A DNA stretch of 64,000 nucleotides from Bog-756 sp963812885. GTDB lineage: Bacteria; Actinomycetota; Acidimicrobiia; Acidimicrobiales; RAAP-2. The position numbers and the translations under genes are program-made. Of this stretch, positions 40,092-49,377 are shown piece by piece. The notes beneath the pieces are model-generated. The model was not told the origin of the DNA and ran no database searches. It was given only the letters and a program-made list of their open reading frames with translations. Numbering within the stretch: the first letter of the stretch is position 1; every line of letters begins with the position of its first letter. The stretch spans positions 558,001 through 622,000 of the forward strand of contig CAWEWZ010000002.1 of NCBI GenBank assembly GCA_963812885.1, in the 5' to 3' direction.

Positions 40092-42045
40092 ATGTCCACA
40101 ACCACTTCCACTTCCACCTTCAAGAAGCTGGGCGAACGCCGGACACGCTCCGAGTCCGGACAGACGGCGCTGATCCTGGTCATCTCCTTCGCGGTGCTGC
40201 TCACCGTCCTCGGGGGGATCATGGTCAATGCGGTCGTCAACAACACGCCGATCCTCTCCCGGGCCTCCATCCAGCGTTACGCCTACCGGGCGATGGCGTC
40301 GGGGCTCAATGCCTACCAGAACGCCATCAACGCCAACCCCTACCTGGCGGCCTGCAACTCCTCCACCAACAACGTCGGGCAGTGCGCCGGGACTGAACTA
40401 CCAGGACTGGAGCGTGGTCCCCGGCACCGACCTCGGAAACGGCGTGATTCCCGAGTACTACAAATTCGACAACCCTCAGCAGGTCATCGACTCCACCACC
40501 AAGGCCATCACCTATCTCGAAGTCCAGATCGTGGGAGCAGCCGGCTACCCCGGCCACTTCGACTACTACTCGACCGTCGCCACCTTCACCCCTCAGAACG
40601 GGTTCCTGAACGCGGTGTGGTGGAGCAACTTCGAGTCCTCGGAGTTCCCCACAGGGACGGCGGCTGACTGCGACTACTTCAACAACCAGGGCCGAAACCT
40701 CAACGGCAACAACGTCGGTAGCACGCCCTGTGCGGCCGTCGTCTTCCAGTCCGGTGACGCACTCTATGGGCCCGTCTACTCCAACGACTCCCTCTACATC
40801 ACCGGGTCTCCCTTATTCAGTGGCACCGTGAACACGGCGGACCCACAGTGCCTGTTCGTCGATGACGGCGCCAACGCTGACAGCGCACCGGCATGCAACA
40901 ACCTGGACGCCGGCAACTACACCGTGGCCGGCAGCGGGTTCGGGCATGCAATCGAGCCGATTCCCACCGACAACTCGCAGTTGGCGGCCACGGCCAAGCA
41001 GGGCGGTTGCTACTACGAGGGCCCGACAACCATCAGCCTTTCGGTCTCAGCCGGGGTCGGAATGGTCAGCGTAACCAGCCCGGACACGACGGCCGCCGGC
41101 GGGGTGGACTCGATGAACCTCTCGGGCGTCGACACCAGCGTATGCCGGACCGACGGCACCCCCACCGTGCTTCCGAACAATGGGGTGATCTACGTCAACC
41201 AGGCCCAGACCGGCGTCGTCGGGGCCAATCCCTTCGATCCGAACACGAACGGCACGTCCCAGGTTCAGAGCAACTGTTCGAACTGCTACTACGGCCAGAG
41301 CGCCACTCCCGGCAAGGAAGGGGATGCGTTCGTCAGCAACGCCACCACCAACGGCGGCCTCTCCGGTCACCTCACCGTGGCTGCCTACAACAACGTGATC
41401 ATCGACGGTCCCCTGACCTACAAGGACTGCACCACGTGGGCGGGAACCGCATCAGAAAGTGTCTGTGCCTACAACAATGCGGTCACCGGCACCAACGACA
41501 CCCTGGGGCTGATCGCCAACAACTACGTCGAGGTGAACCGACCGATCTACAACAACTCGGCCGCCAACGGGAACAGGGGCAAGCCGCTGTCCGACTGCGG
41601 TTCGGGCGGGGCGCTCGCCGCCCCTCTCTGCGACCCGGCCACCACCACCGGGAGCCCGACCGGCGCCCAGGGCCTGACCATCGACGCCACCGTTCTCGCC
41701 CTCAACCAGTCCTTCGTCGTCAACAACTACGGCACCTCGGGCAACGAAGGGCAGCTCACGGTCTACGGGTCCATCCAACAGGATGCCCGAGGTCCGGTCG
41801 GACTGGTGGGCGGTACCGGCTACTACAAGTACTACGTCTGGGACCCCCGGCTCACCCTCTACGGGCCGCCCTACTACCTCACGCCGGGTACACCCTCGTG
41901 GGCCCTCGACTCCTCGGCCGAGAGCTACACCGGGCTGTGTGCGTACCAACCAGCGGTCCAGACCATTCCGTCCACCAGCCAGCCGACCTGGCCGGTCGCT
42001 CCTTCACCGGCCGTCAACCCCACCAACGGCTGCACCACACCCTGA
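40092..42045 (+). CDS. PilX-like pilus-assembly surface protein (frameshifted)
   Basis: This protein of about 650 residues has a basic N-terminus, then SESGQTALILVISFAVLL and a membrane helix, the layout of PilX-like minor pilus proteins that lack the GF(T)LIE leader. A single extra G near 40389 breaks the frame after NNVGQCAG; LNYQDWSVV continues in frame 1. The large exported part is Asn/Thr/Gly/Tyr-rich, with several Cys. It includes LSGHLTVAAYNNVIIDGPLTY, FVVNNYGTSGNEGQLTVYGSIQQ and GTGYYKYYVWD, suggestive of a beta-helix. The gene closes the prepilin operon. Binding partner or ligand is unknown. Confidence 0.72.
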
Positions 42046-42206
42046 TCGGGTCGAGCCGGACGGCACCGCTCTCGGGTACGCCGATCGGTGCCACGGTCGG
42101 TGCGCTGCCGACGGGAAGGGTAGGTGGTGCGGTTCAGCCGGCCCGAGTCGGCAGGTAACCTGTGAGGGTGTGGGCCGGTTGGCTCGGGCCCGCTTGCGTG
42201 TTCCGT

Positions 42207-42246
42207 ACTACGCCAAATCTCTCTCCACTACGCCGAATCTCTCTCC
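42207..42246. repeat. Perfect-length tandem 20-bp direct repeat upstream of typA
   Basis: Two abutting 20-base units (42207-42226 and 42227-42246) differ at one position (A/G at the ninth base). They are AT-richer than the surroundings and pyrimidine-rich at the 3' end, and lie 27 bases before the typA ATG. They could be an operator, a 5' UTR element or simple slippage. Confidence 0.7.
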
Positions 42247-42272
42247 CATCCGCCTCTCCTGACTGTGACCCC

Positions 42273-44111
42273 ATGCCCCTCCTGACCCGCGACGACATCC
42301 GCAACGTGGCCATCGTGGCCCACGTCGACCACGGCAAGACCACCCTGGTCGACGCCATGCTCTGGCAGTCGGGGGCGTTCCGGGCCAACGAGTCGGTCAA
42401 CGAGCGGGTCATGGACTCGGGTGACCTCGAGCGCGAGAAGGGGATCACCATCCTGGCCAAGAACACCGCCGTCATCCACAACGGGGTCAAGGTCAACATC
42501 ATCGACACCCCCGGGCACGCCGACTTCGGCGGTGAGGTCGAGCGGGGCCTGACCATGGTCGACGGCGTCCTCCTGCTGGTCGACGCCTCGGAGGGACCCC
42601 TCCCCCAGACCCGCTTCGTGCTGCGCAAGGCACTGGAGGCCCGGCTCCCGGTCGTGCTGGTGGTCAACAAGGTGGACCGGGCCGACGCCCGCATCGACGA
42701 GGTGGTCCACGAGGTGGAGGAGCTCTTCCTCGACCTCGACGCCGACGAGCACCAGATCGACTTCCCCATCCTGTTCGCCAACGCCCGGGCCGGCTGGGCC
42801 AGCACCGAGCAGGGCGTGGTGGGCACCGACCTCGAGCCCCTCTTCCAGGCCATCCTCGACCGCATCCCCGCTCCCCACTACGACCCCGAGGCCCCGCTGC
42901 AGGCCATCGTGTCCAACCTCGACGCCTCCCCCTACCTCGGCCGGTTGGCCCTCTGCCGCATCCACAACGGCACCCTCAAGAAGGGGGCCACCGTGGCCTG
43001 GTGCAAGCTCGACGGCACCATCGAGAACACCAGGATCACCGAGCTCTACGTCACCGACGCCCTCGACCGGGTCGACGCCGCCGAAGCCGGCCCCGGGGAG
43101 ATCGCCGCCGTGGCCGGGATGGCCGAGATCACCATCGGTGAGACGCTGGCCGACCCCGACGACCCCCGGCCCCTCCCGGTCATCACCGTCGACGAGCCCA
43201 GCCTGTCGATGACCATCGGCATCAACACCTCGCCTCTGGCCGGCATCGACGGGAACAAGCTCACCGCCCGCCAGATCCTCAACCGCCTCGACGCCGAGCT
43301 GGTGGGCAACGTCTCGCTGCGGGTGAGGACCACCGAGCGGCCCGACACCTGGGAGGTCCAGGGACGCGGGGAGCTCCAGCTGGCCGTGCTGGTCGAGACC
43401 ATGCGCCGCGAGGGGTTCGAACTGACCGTGGGCAAGCCCCAGGTGGTGACCCGCGAGATCGACGGCAAGCTCCACGAGCCCATGGAGCGGGTGGCCATCG
43501 ACGTGCCCGACGACTACCTCGGCGTGGTCACCCAGCTGATGGCCCTGCGCAAGGGAACCCTCATCGAGATGGTCAACCACGGCACCGGTTGGGTGCGCAT
43601 GGACTACCGGGTCCCGGCCCGCGGCCTGGTCGGCTTCCGGACCGAGTTCATGACCGAGACCCGCGGCACCGGCATGCTCCACCACGTCTTCGACGGGTGG
43701 GAGCCCTGGCACGGGGAGCTCAAGACCAAGCGCAACGGCTCGATGGTGGCCGACCGCCGGGGCATCACCACCGGCTACACCCTGATGAGCCTGCAGGAGC
43801 GGGGCATCCTCCTGGTCGGACCGGGCACCGAGGTCTACGAGGGCATGGTGGTCGGCGAGAACGCCCGGGACGAGGAGATGGACGTCAACCCCATCAAGGA
43901 GAAGAAGCAGACCAACGTGCGGTCGGCCTCGGCCGACGAGGCCATCCGTCTCACCCCTCCGCTCCTGCTCTCCCTCGAGCAGGCGCTCGAGTTCATCTCC
44001 GACGACGAGTGCGTCGAGGTGACCCCCAAGGCGGTCCGACTGCGCAAGGTCGTGCTCGACCAGGCCACCCGCGGCCGGCAGCGGAGCCGGGCCCGCAAAG
44101 CCGCACTCTGA
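42273..44111 (+). CDS. typA: GTP-binding translational GTPase TypA/BipA
   Basis: This 612-residue ribosome-associated GTPase is linked to stress, cold adaptation and 50S assembly. G motifs are AHVDHGKTTLVD (G1), the switch I region GITILAKNT, DTPGHADFGGEV (G3) and VVNKVDRADAR (G4). EF-G-like domains III and V and the BipA-specific C-terminal domain follow (MVADRRGITTGYTLMSLQERG; ENARDEEMDVNPIKEKKQTN). I chose ATG 42273; an in-frame start at 42162 would add 37 residues covering the tandem repeat, which is unlikely. The frame is clean. Confidence 0.97.
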   Translation: MPLLTRDDIRNVAIVAHVDHGKTTLVDAMLWQSGAFRANESVNERVMDSGDLEREKGITILAKNTAVIHNGVKVNIIDTPGHADFGGEVERGLTMVDGVLLLVDASEGPLPQTRFVLRKALEARLPVVLVVNKVDRADARIDEVVHEVEELFLDLDADEHQIDFPILFANARAGWASTEQGVVGTDLEPLFQAILDRIPAPHYDPEAPLQAIVSNLDASPYLGRLALCRIHNGTLKKGATVAWCKLDGTIENTRITELYVTDALDRVDAAEAGPGEIAAVAGMAEITIGETLADPDDPRPLPVITVDEPSLSMTIGINTSPLAGIDGNKLTARQILNRLDAELVGNVSLRVRTTERPDTWEVQGRGELQLAVLVETMRREGFELTVGKPQVVTREIDGKLHEPMERVAIDVPDDYLGVVTQLMALRKGTLIEMVNHGTGWVRMDYRVPARGLVGFRTEFMTETRGTGMLHHVFDGWEPWHGELKTKRNGSMVADRRGITTGYTLMSLQERGILLVGPGTEVYEGMVVGENARDEEMDVNPIKEKKQTNVRSASADEAIRLTPPLLLSLEQALEFISDDECVEVTPKAVRLRKVVLDQATRGRQRSRARKAAL

Positions 44112-44147
44112 CCGACCGCGGCGCGACCGGAGGCACATCCGGGCCAG

Positions 44148-44220
44148 CTCCGAGGGGAGGGCTCGAACCTCCAACATCTGGCTCCAAAGGCCAGCGTTCT
44201 GCCAATTGAACTACCTCGGA
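44148..44220 (-). tRNA. tRNA-Gln (anticodon TTG)
   Basis: Read on the minus strand, a 73-nt cloverleaf is complete. The acceptor pairs TCCGAGG/CCTCGGA, the D stem GTTC/GAAC, and the anticodon stem CTGGC/GCCAG around loop CTTTGGA with anticodon TTG. The variable loop is ATGTT, and the T stem GGAGG/CCTCC has loop TTCGAGC. The discriminator is G and the 3' CCA is not encoded. It lies convergent to typA, which ends 36 bases away. Confidence 0.95.
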
Positions 44221-44325
44221 TCGTCGCAACCACCGCCGGCCGACTGCGCCACCAGGCTACCCCTCGGCACACGCGGCACCCGGTGCCACGGCAATTCTGC
44301 ACGACCCCGATAGGCTCCGGGCCCG

Positions 44326-44997
44326 ATGAGAGTCCTCGTCGTCGATGACGATCCTGCGGTGAGTGGCGCGCTCAACCGGGCCCTCCGGCTCGAGGGATAC
44401 GAGGTTTCGGTGGCCGCCGACGGGCCCCCGGCTCTCGAGGAGATCGCCATCCGTCCCCCCGACGCCGTCATCCTCGACATCGGCCTGCCCACCATCGACG
44501 GTCTCGACGTCTGCCGTCGGCTCCGGGCCGCCGACAACGACACCCCGGTGCTCATGTTGACGGCCAGGGACGCCATCAACGACCGGGTCCAGGGGCTCGA
44601 TGCCGGAGCCGACGACTACCTGGTCAAGCCGTTCGCGCTGGCCGAGCTGCTGGCCCGGCTGCGGGCGCTCCTCCGGCGCCGGCCCGAGGAGTCGGGCGAG
44701 GTCCTCCGCTTCGCCGACCTCACCCTCGACCCGGTGACCCGGGAGGCGAGGCGGGGCGATCGCCAGTTCACGCTGACCCGCATCGAGTTCGACCTGCTCG
44801 AACTGTTGCTGCGCCATCCGCGCCAGGTCCTGACCCGCGAGCTGATCCTCGACCGGGTGTGGGGCTACACGTTCGACTCGGGCACCAACTCGCTCGCCGT
44901 CTACGTCGGGTACCTGCGGCGGAAGACCGAGGCGGGTGACGAGCCGCGGCTCATCCACACGGCGCGCGGGGTCGGCTACGTCCTCCGGGAGCCGTAG
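44326..44997 (+). CDS. OmpR/PhoB-family response regulator (MprA-like)
   Basis: This 223-residue two-component regulator has a receiver domain with the acidic pocket D7-D9, phosphoacceptor D51 (ILDIGLP), T79 and K101 (LVKPF). A winged-helix DNA-binding domain follows (residues ~130-220: RIEFDLLELLLRHPRQVLTRE, NSLAVYVGYLRRKTE, HTARGVGYVLR). It lies 14 bases upstream of the histidine kinase gene, its evident partner. The overall sequence resembles actinobacterial MprA, an envelope-stress regulator; the signal here is not known. Confidence 0.93.
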   Translation: MRVLVVDDDPAVSGALNRALRLEGYEVSVAADGPPALEEIAIRPPDAVILDIGLPTIDGLDVCRRLRAADNDTPVLMLTARDAINDRVQGLDAGADDYLVKPFALAELLARLRALLRRRPEESGEVLRFADLTLDPVTREARRGDRQFTLTRIEFDLLELLLRHPRQVLTRELILDRVWGYTFDSGTNSLAVYVGYLRRKTEAGDEPRLIHTARGVGYVLREP

Positions 44998-45011
44998 TCG
45001 GTGAGCCGGTC

Positions 45012-46407
45012 GTGACCTTCCGGGCCCGCCTGGTGCTGGCCGCCACCGGTGCCGTGCTGGTGGTGGTGGTCCTCGGCTCGTTCGTCACCTACATCGTCGC
45101 CTCCAACTCGCTGATCGGCTCGGCCGACGCCACCCTGAGCGCCGAAGCCAACGCCGTGCTGGCGTCCAAGGAGGCCCAGCGAATCCCCAACGCCTGCGGC
45201 CCTCCGGTGGGTACGTGCAACCAGGTGGTGGGGCCGCTGGCCACGTTCGATCCCGAAGAGTCCGACCATGGTGCTCCCGATCACCTCGACGGTCAGAATC
45301 TCGGCGGCGAGCCGGGGCCGGGCCCCGGAGGTCTTCTCGACCACCACGGCGCAGGGGGTCCAGGTCCGCCAGATCGTGGCCGCCCTCCCCCCGGGCTTCA
45401 CCTACAACGACGGCTCCACCTATCTGGCCCTCCCGGCCGGGGGCGCCCTCCAGCTCTCGGTGCCGCTCACCGGCGCCAATCTCGAGCTGCGGCACCTCGC
45501 CCTGGCCCTGTGGCTGATCGTCGTGATCGGTGTGGCGCTGGCCATCCTGCTCGGTCTGGCCGTGGGCGGGACGGTGCTGCGACCCCTCAACAGCCTGACC
45601 CGCACCGTGGAGGAGCTGGCCGAGACCACCGACGTGGCCCGGCGCCTCGACCCGGGCGGGCCCGACGAGCTCGGCCGGCTGCGACGGGCCTTCAACCGGT
45701 TGCTGGTGGCGCTCGACACCTCCCGGGAGAGCCAACGCCAGCTGGTGCTGGACGCCTCCCACGAGCTGCGCACGCCACTGACCAGCCTCCGGACCAACAT
45801 GGAGGTGGCCCGGCGCCTCGACGAGCTGGCCCCCGAGGAGCGGGAGGTGCTCATCGGCGACGTGCTCACCCAGCTGGACGAGCTGACCACCCTGGTGGCC
45901 GACCTGGCCGAGCTGGCCCGCGGCGAACAGCCCCACCTGACGGCCGAGCCGATCCGGCTCGACACCATCGTGCTGGAGGCGGTCGAGGTGGCCACCACCC
46001 ACGGCCGCAGCCGGGGCGTCCTCTTCGACGCCCGGGTGGCGCCGACCTGGGTGGTGGGATCGGCCCCCCGGATCGGCCGGGCCGTGGACAACCTGCTCGA
46101 CAACGCCCTCAAGTGGAGCCCGGACGGAGGAGTGGTCGAAGTGGCCTGTTCGGGCGGCACCCTGATCGTGCGCGATCACGGGCCCGGGGTCGATGACAGC
46201 GACGTCGGCCTGATCTTCGACCGCTTCTACCGGGCCCCGAGCGCCCGGTCGAAGCCCGGTTCGGGGCTCGGGCTGGCCATCGTGGCCCAGGTGGCCCGGG
46301 ACGAGGGCGGCAGCGTGAACGTCTACCGGGCCGAGGGCGGGGGTGCCGTCTTCCGGTTCAGCCTCCCCGAGGTGGCCGCTCCGCTCGGGACCGGCGACGA
46401 GGACTGA
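45012..46407 (+). CDS. Sensor histidine kinase, MprB-like (frameshifted)
   Basis: This membrane histidine kinase of about 465 residues has an N-terminal helix (near 8-30), an extracytoplasmic sensor segment, a second helix (ALALWLIVVIGVALAILLGLAVGG), a HAMP region, the phosphoacceptor box DASHELRTPLTSL, an N box DNLLDNALKWSPDG and G boxes DHGPGV and GSGLGLAI. One base is wrong between 45240 and 45268 in the sensor domain: TFDPEESD reads in one frame and MVLPITSTVRIS in the next. The GTG start at 45012 is 14 bases after the response regulator. The gene ends with an Asp/Glu tail. Confidence 0.88.
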
Positions 46408-46470
46408 CGCCCCGCCCCGGCGCTCGCGGCATGGCGTAATACGACCTGGTCGACTAGGGTGCCGGGCGAC

Positions 46471-46572
46471 ATGGGATCACTGATCAAGAAGCGCCGCAAG
46501 CGCATGCGCAAGAAGAAGCACAAGAAGATGCTCAAGGCCACCAGGTGGCAGCGGCGGGCGGCGGGCAAGTAG
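46471..46572 (+). CDS. bS22-like (AURKAIP1/COX24 domain) small ribosomal protein
   Basis: This is a 33-residue, extremely basic protein starting MGSLIKKRRKRMRKKKH and ending WQRRAAGK. It matches the short AURKAIP1/COX24-type proteins of actinobacteria, which were identified as 30S subunit protein bS22 in mycobacteria. It lies between the kinase gene (63 bases) and convergent ispE (25 bases after its stop). The start ATG is unambiguous. Identification is by sequence pattern alone. Confidence 0.88.
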   Translation: MGSLIKKRRKRMRKKKHKKMLKATRWQRRAAGK

Positions 46573-46597
46573 TCCCGGCGCCTCGAGCGTCGGAGTC

Positions 46598-47453
46598 TCA
46601 CAGAGGGGCCGCAGCCGGCGTGGTGCGCACGCCCACCAGGATTCCCGTTTCGTCCCCGACCTGAAGCAATCGCCGGTCCCGGACACCCAGCTCCTCGGGT
46701 GATCCCTCGACGAACCAGCTCGAGCCGCTCCCGGCCAGGTGGGGCCGCCGGCCGGTGAGTTCCTCCAACCGGTCCCGCCACGCTCGGAGACGGGGTTCGA
46801 CCAGCAGGGCGGCGGGTTCGAGCTCGTTGGCACCGGGGTCCGCACCGCCGCCGGTCTCCGGCCGACCGCCGGCGTCGGGCCCCCAACCCGTCCCAGGCCC
46901 GGTAGACGGCCCCGGTGTCCACCCCGAAGGGCAGGAGCAGCAGGGTGAAGCGCCGGTCGACGTGGGGCAGCGGCCGGACCTCCTCACCGACCCCGCCGAC
47001 CACGGCCCTCCCCCCGGCCACACAGAAGGGCACGTCGGCGCCCAGACCGGCGGCCACGGCGATGTCGGTGCAGCCGGCCCAGCGCAGAACGGCGGCGGCG
47101 TCGGCCGACCCTCCACCCAGCCCGGCCCCGGGGGGGACCCGCTTCACCACGTGCACCCGGGCCGAGCGCCCGACGGCGGCCAGGGCCCGGGCCACCAGGT
47201 TCTGGGCCCCGGGAGGGATGGCATCGGGCTCCCATCCCGTCGCCGGTCCCGACGGGTCGGCGGAGAAGGACAGATCAGTGGTCGTGGCGCCGGACTCCTG
47301 GTCGTCGATGACCAGCGTGTCGGCCAGATCGAGGGTGACCATCTCGGATTCCAGCAGGTGGTAGCCGTCGGACCGCACCCCGGTGACCCGCAGCGAGAGG
47401 GTCAGTTTGGCCGGCGCACTGACCTCGACCGGTGGGCGGGACACCCCGCTCAC
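46598..47453 (-). CDS. ispE: 4-diphosphocytidyl-2-C-methyl-D-erythritol kinase (frameshifted)
   Basis: IspE phosphorylates CDP-ME in the non-mevalonate isoprenoid pathway. It shows the GHMP kinase features SAPAKLTLSLRVTG, GYHLLESEMVTLDL, the ATP loop PPGAGLGGGSADAAA, and near the C-terminus SGSSWFVEG. The frame breaks in a run of five C (46880-46884, five G on the coding strand). Deleting one restores WDGLGPDAGG and leads into ANELEPAALLVEP. The GTG start at 47453 overlaps the rsmA stop in a GTGA. An essential gene with a homopolymer indel argues for sequencing or consensus error. Confidence 0.9.
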
Positions 47454-48319
47454 CGGTCCGGGTCCCCGTCGGTCGGCCCGGGCCAGGCCGCCAGCCGCTC
47501 CCATTCCTCCAGCGAGAGCTCCTCGGCCCGGGCGGTGGGCCTGATGCCGGCGGCCTCGAACGCCTCCGGGGCCACCGTCCCGTCGAGTGAACGGCGGAGC
47601 ATCTTGCGGCGGTGGGCGAAGCCGGCCCGCACCACCGAGAACAGTCGCTCGTAGCCCTCGGAGCCCGGGCCGTCCGCCGCCCCGCCCAGCCGTTCGGGCC
47701 GACGGTCGAGGCGAACCAGCACCGACTCCACCCGCGGCCTCGGGATGAAGACGGAGGCCGACACCCGGCCGACCAGGGCCGCCGTGGCCCAGTAGGCCAC
47801 CTTCACCGACACCGCGCCGTAGGCATCGTCGCCGGCGCCGGCGGCCATCCGCTCCCCCACCTCCCGCTGCACCATCACCAGCAGTGACGAGATCCGGGGG
47901 GCCTCCTCCAGGACGCGGATGACCAGCGGTACGGCGACGTTGTAGGGCAGATTGGCGACCAGGGACCACGGGGCCGTGTCCGGCCCCCCGTCGTCGAGCA
48001 GTTCGGACCAGTCGAGGGTCAGGGCATCGGCCTCGACCACCCGGACTCCCACCGGCTCGACCTGGGCCCGGAGCACGGCCAGGACGTGTCTGTCGATCTC
48101 CACCGCCGTCACCGAAGCGCCGGCCTCGGCCAGGGCCAGGGTGAGCGAACCCAGACCGGCCCCGATCTCGACGACCCGCTGACCGGCGGTCACGCCGGAG
48201 AGCCGGACGATCCGGCGGACGGTGTTCCCGTCGGCCACGAAGTTCTGCCCGAGCGCCCGGCTGGGGCGGAGGTCGTTGGCCAGGAGGAGCTCGTGGATCT
48301 CGGCTCGGCCGTGGGTCAC
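47450..48319 (-). CDS. rsmA: 16S rRNA dimethyladenosine transferase
   Basis: This 289-residue RsmA/KsgA dimethylates two adjacent adenines in the 3' hairpin of 16S rRNA. The SAM motif VVEIGAGLGSLTLAL, acidic VTAVEIDRH and the target-base motif NLPYN are present, as is the N-terminal PSRALGQNFV. The C-terminal helical domain (FAHRRKMLRRSL) is complete. It precedes ispE with a GTGA overlap, the typical actinobacterial rsmA-ispE pair. Confidence 0.97.
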   Translation of the reverse strand: MTHGRAEIHELLLANDLRPSRALGQNFVADGNTVRRIVRLSGVTAGQRVVEIGAGLGSLTLALAEAGASVTAVEIDRHVLAVLRAQVEPVGVRVVEADALTLDWSELLDDGGPDTAPWSLVANLPYNVAVPLVIRVLEEAPRISSLLVMVQREVGERMAAGAGDDAYGAVSVKVAYWATAALVGRVSASVFIPRPRVESVLVRLDRRPERLGGAADGPGSEGYERLFSVVRAGFAHRRKMLRRSLDGTVAPEAFEAAGIRPTARAEELSLEEWERLAAWPGPTDGDPDR

Positions 48320-48384
48320 CTGGTCAGTGTCCCACTTCTCGGAATGAGCCCCGGGGCGCAGAGCGGTCCTCGACGACTACGCCG

Positions 48385-49122
48385 TCACCAGCTGAGCTCG
48401 GCGTCGATCACTCCCTGCGAGAGCGGGGCGATCTCGGCAAAGGTGGCCGTGGCCAGGTCGATGGCCCGGGAGGTGTCTGCCTCCCGATCGTCGACCACGC
48501 AGCTGACCGACTCCCCGTTGGCCGGGTTGGTCACCTCGACCACCGTGCCGAACGGCAGCCAGGGGCTGGCGCAGGTTCCGGCGGGATGGTCGTAGTAGGT
48601 GACCTGCCCCTCTTCGGTGGTTGCCGGAGGGGCCGGCACCGTCGTGGTCGTCGGGGCCGGCGCCGGCGGCACGGCCGCCACCGGTGCCCGCCGGTCGACG
48701 ACCACCTCGGCCGGGGCGGTGACCACGGGGGCCGCCCCGGTGACCACGACCGCAGGCCGACCGCTCGAGCGGGGCGTGGAGCGCCCGGGGCCGTCGGGCC
48801 GGCTGGCCGCCCGGGCCCGGCGGACCCTTCTCGCCCGGGAGGTGCCCTTCTTCCCCGGAGCCGTCCGGGTTGCGGACCCCTTCTTTCCCGGGACCGCTCT
48901 CGTGCTGCGAGACCAATTCGGTGGGGGCGACCGGCTGGGCCGATCCACGGAGAGGTCCCGAAGCCACCCGAGAGGAGCCGGTACTGGGTCCCGAGGACGG
49001 GGACGCCGCCGCGTCCTGGCCGTTCTGGATCAACAGGAGGGGCACGATGAGCACGGCTCCGCACAAGATGAGCGCGGCACCGGGCCGGCTGCCCTTTCTG
49101 ATTCTGGTCCGCAGGACTCCAC
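48385..49122 (-). CDS. Secreted RlpA-like double-psi beta-barrel protein (frameshifted, 5' end uncertain)
   Basis: The C-terminal ~75 residues form an RlpA/DPBB-like domain (VTYYDHPAGTCASPW, LPFGTVVEVTNPANGESVSC, DLATATFAEIAPL), related to septal peptidoglycan glycosidases and to the barrel in resuscitation-promoting proteins. The N-terminal part (LCGAVLIVPLLLIQNGQDA) is a membrane or signal segment preceded by RTRIRKGSRPG, in a different frame from the barrel, so an indel lies in the Pro/Gly/Lys-rich linker. A GTG at 49122 is the likely start but needs a second indel just after it. It sits where actinobacteria usually carry rpfB, between tatD and rsmA, so a role in cell-wall remodelling is reasonable. 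Confidence 0.72.
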
Positions 49123-49124
49123 TC

Positions 49125-49290
49125 TCCTCGTGAGGCTGACAGGGCCGCCTCCGCGGGGTTCATCCCCGGAAGGCACATCCGCCCCCGGGGGGACGGACCG
49201 GACCGACTCCTCCAAGCCGGTCCTGGGAACGCGCCCGACAGCCGCACTCCGAGATCCACATCAAACAAAACGACCGCTCAACTACGCGGC
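49125..49290 (-). promoter_or_regulatory. 5' leader of the RlpA-like gene; possible ydaO/c-di-AMP riboswitch
   Basis: The leader, read on the minus strand, ends with GGGGATGAACCCC, then GCCCTGTCAGCC and CACGAGG just before the gene. This resembles the 3' half of the ydaO-yuaA motif (GGGUGAAUCC ... CCCGUCAGCU ... CUCGUAGG), which precedes many actinobacterial rpf and cell-wall hydrolase genes. I cannot recognise the 5' half, and no covariance test was possible. Confidence 0.27.
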
Positions 49291-49377
49291 CGCGGGGACG
49301 ACGTTAGGGGGAGGGGCTCGGAGGAATCAAACCGGGCGGCGGCCCGGGACCGGGCTCAGGGGGCCCGGCGGCCGGCC

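Noticed and set aside
42228..44177. A 649-residue minus-strand open frame opposite typA
   Set aside because: Antisense shadow of the typA gene; no recognisable domain and no ribosome-binding site.
46880..46884. Programmed frameshift in ispE at the C5 run
   Set aside because: No slippery heptamer with a downstream pseudoknot was seen, ispE is not known to use one, and similar indels occur in unrelated genes; consensus error is simpler.
46323..47969. A long minus-strand open frame running past the ispE stop
   Set aside because: Only the middle is ispE; the ends are read-through in a shifted frame. The corrected ispE ends at 46598.
49304..49377. Pro-rich C-terminal tail on TatD
   Set aside because: It results from a frame error near 49433; correction gives the normal family C-terminus ending at 49378.
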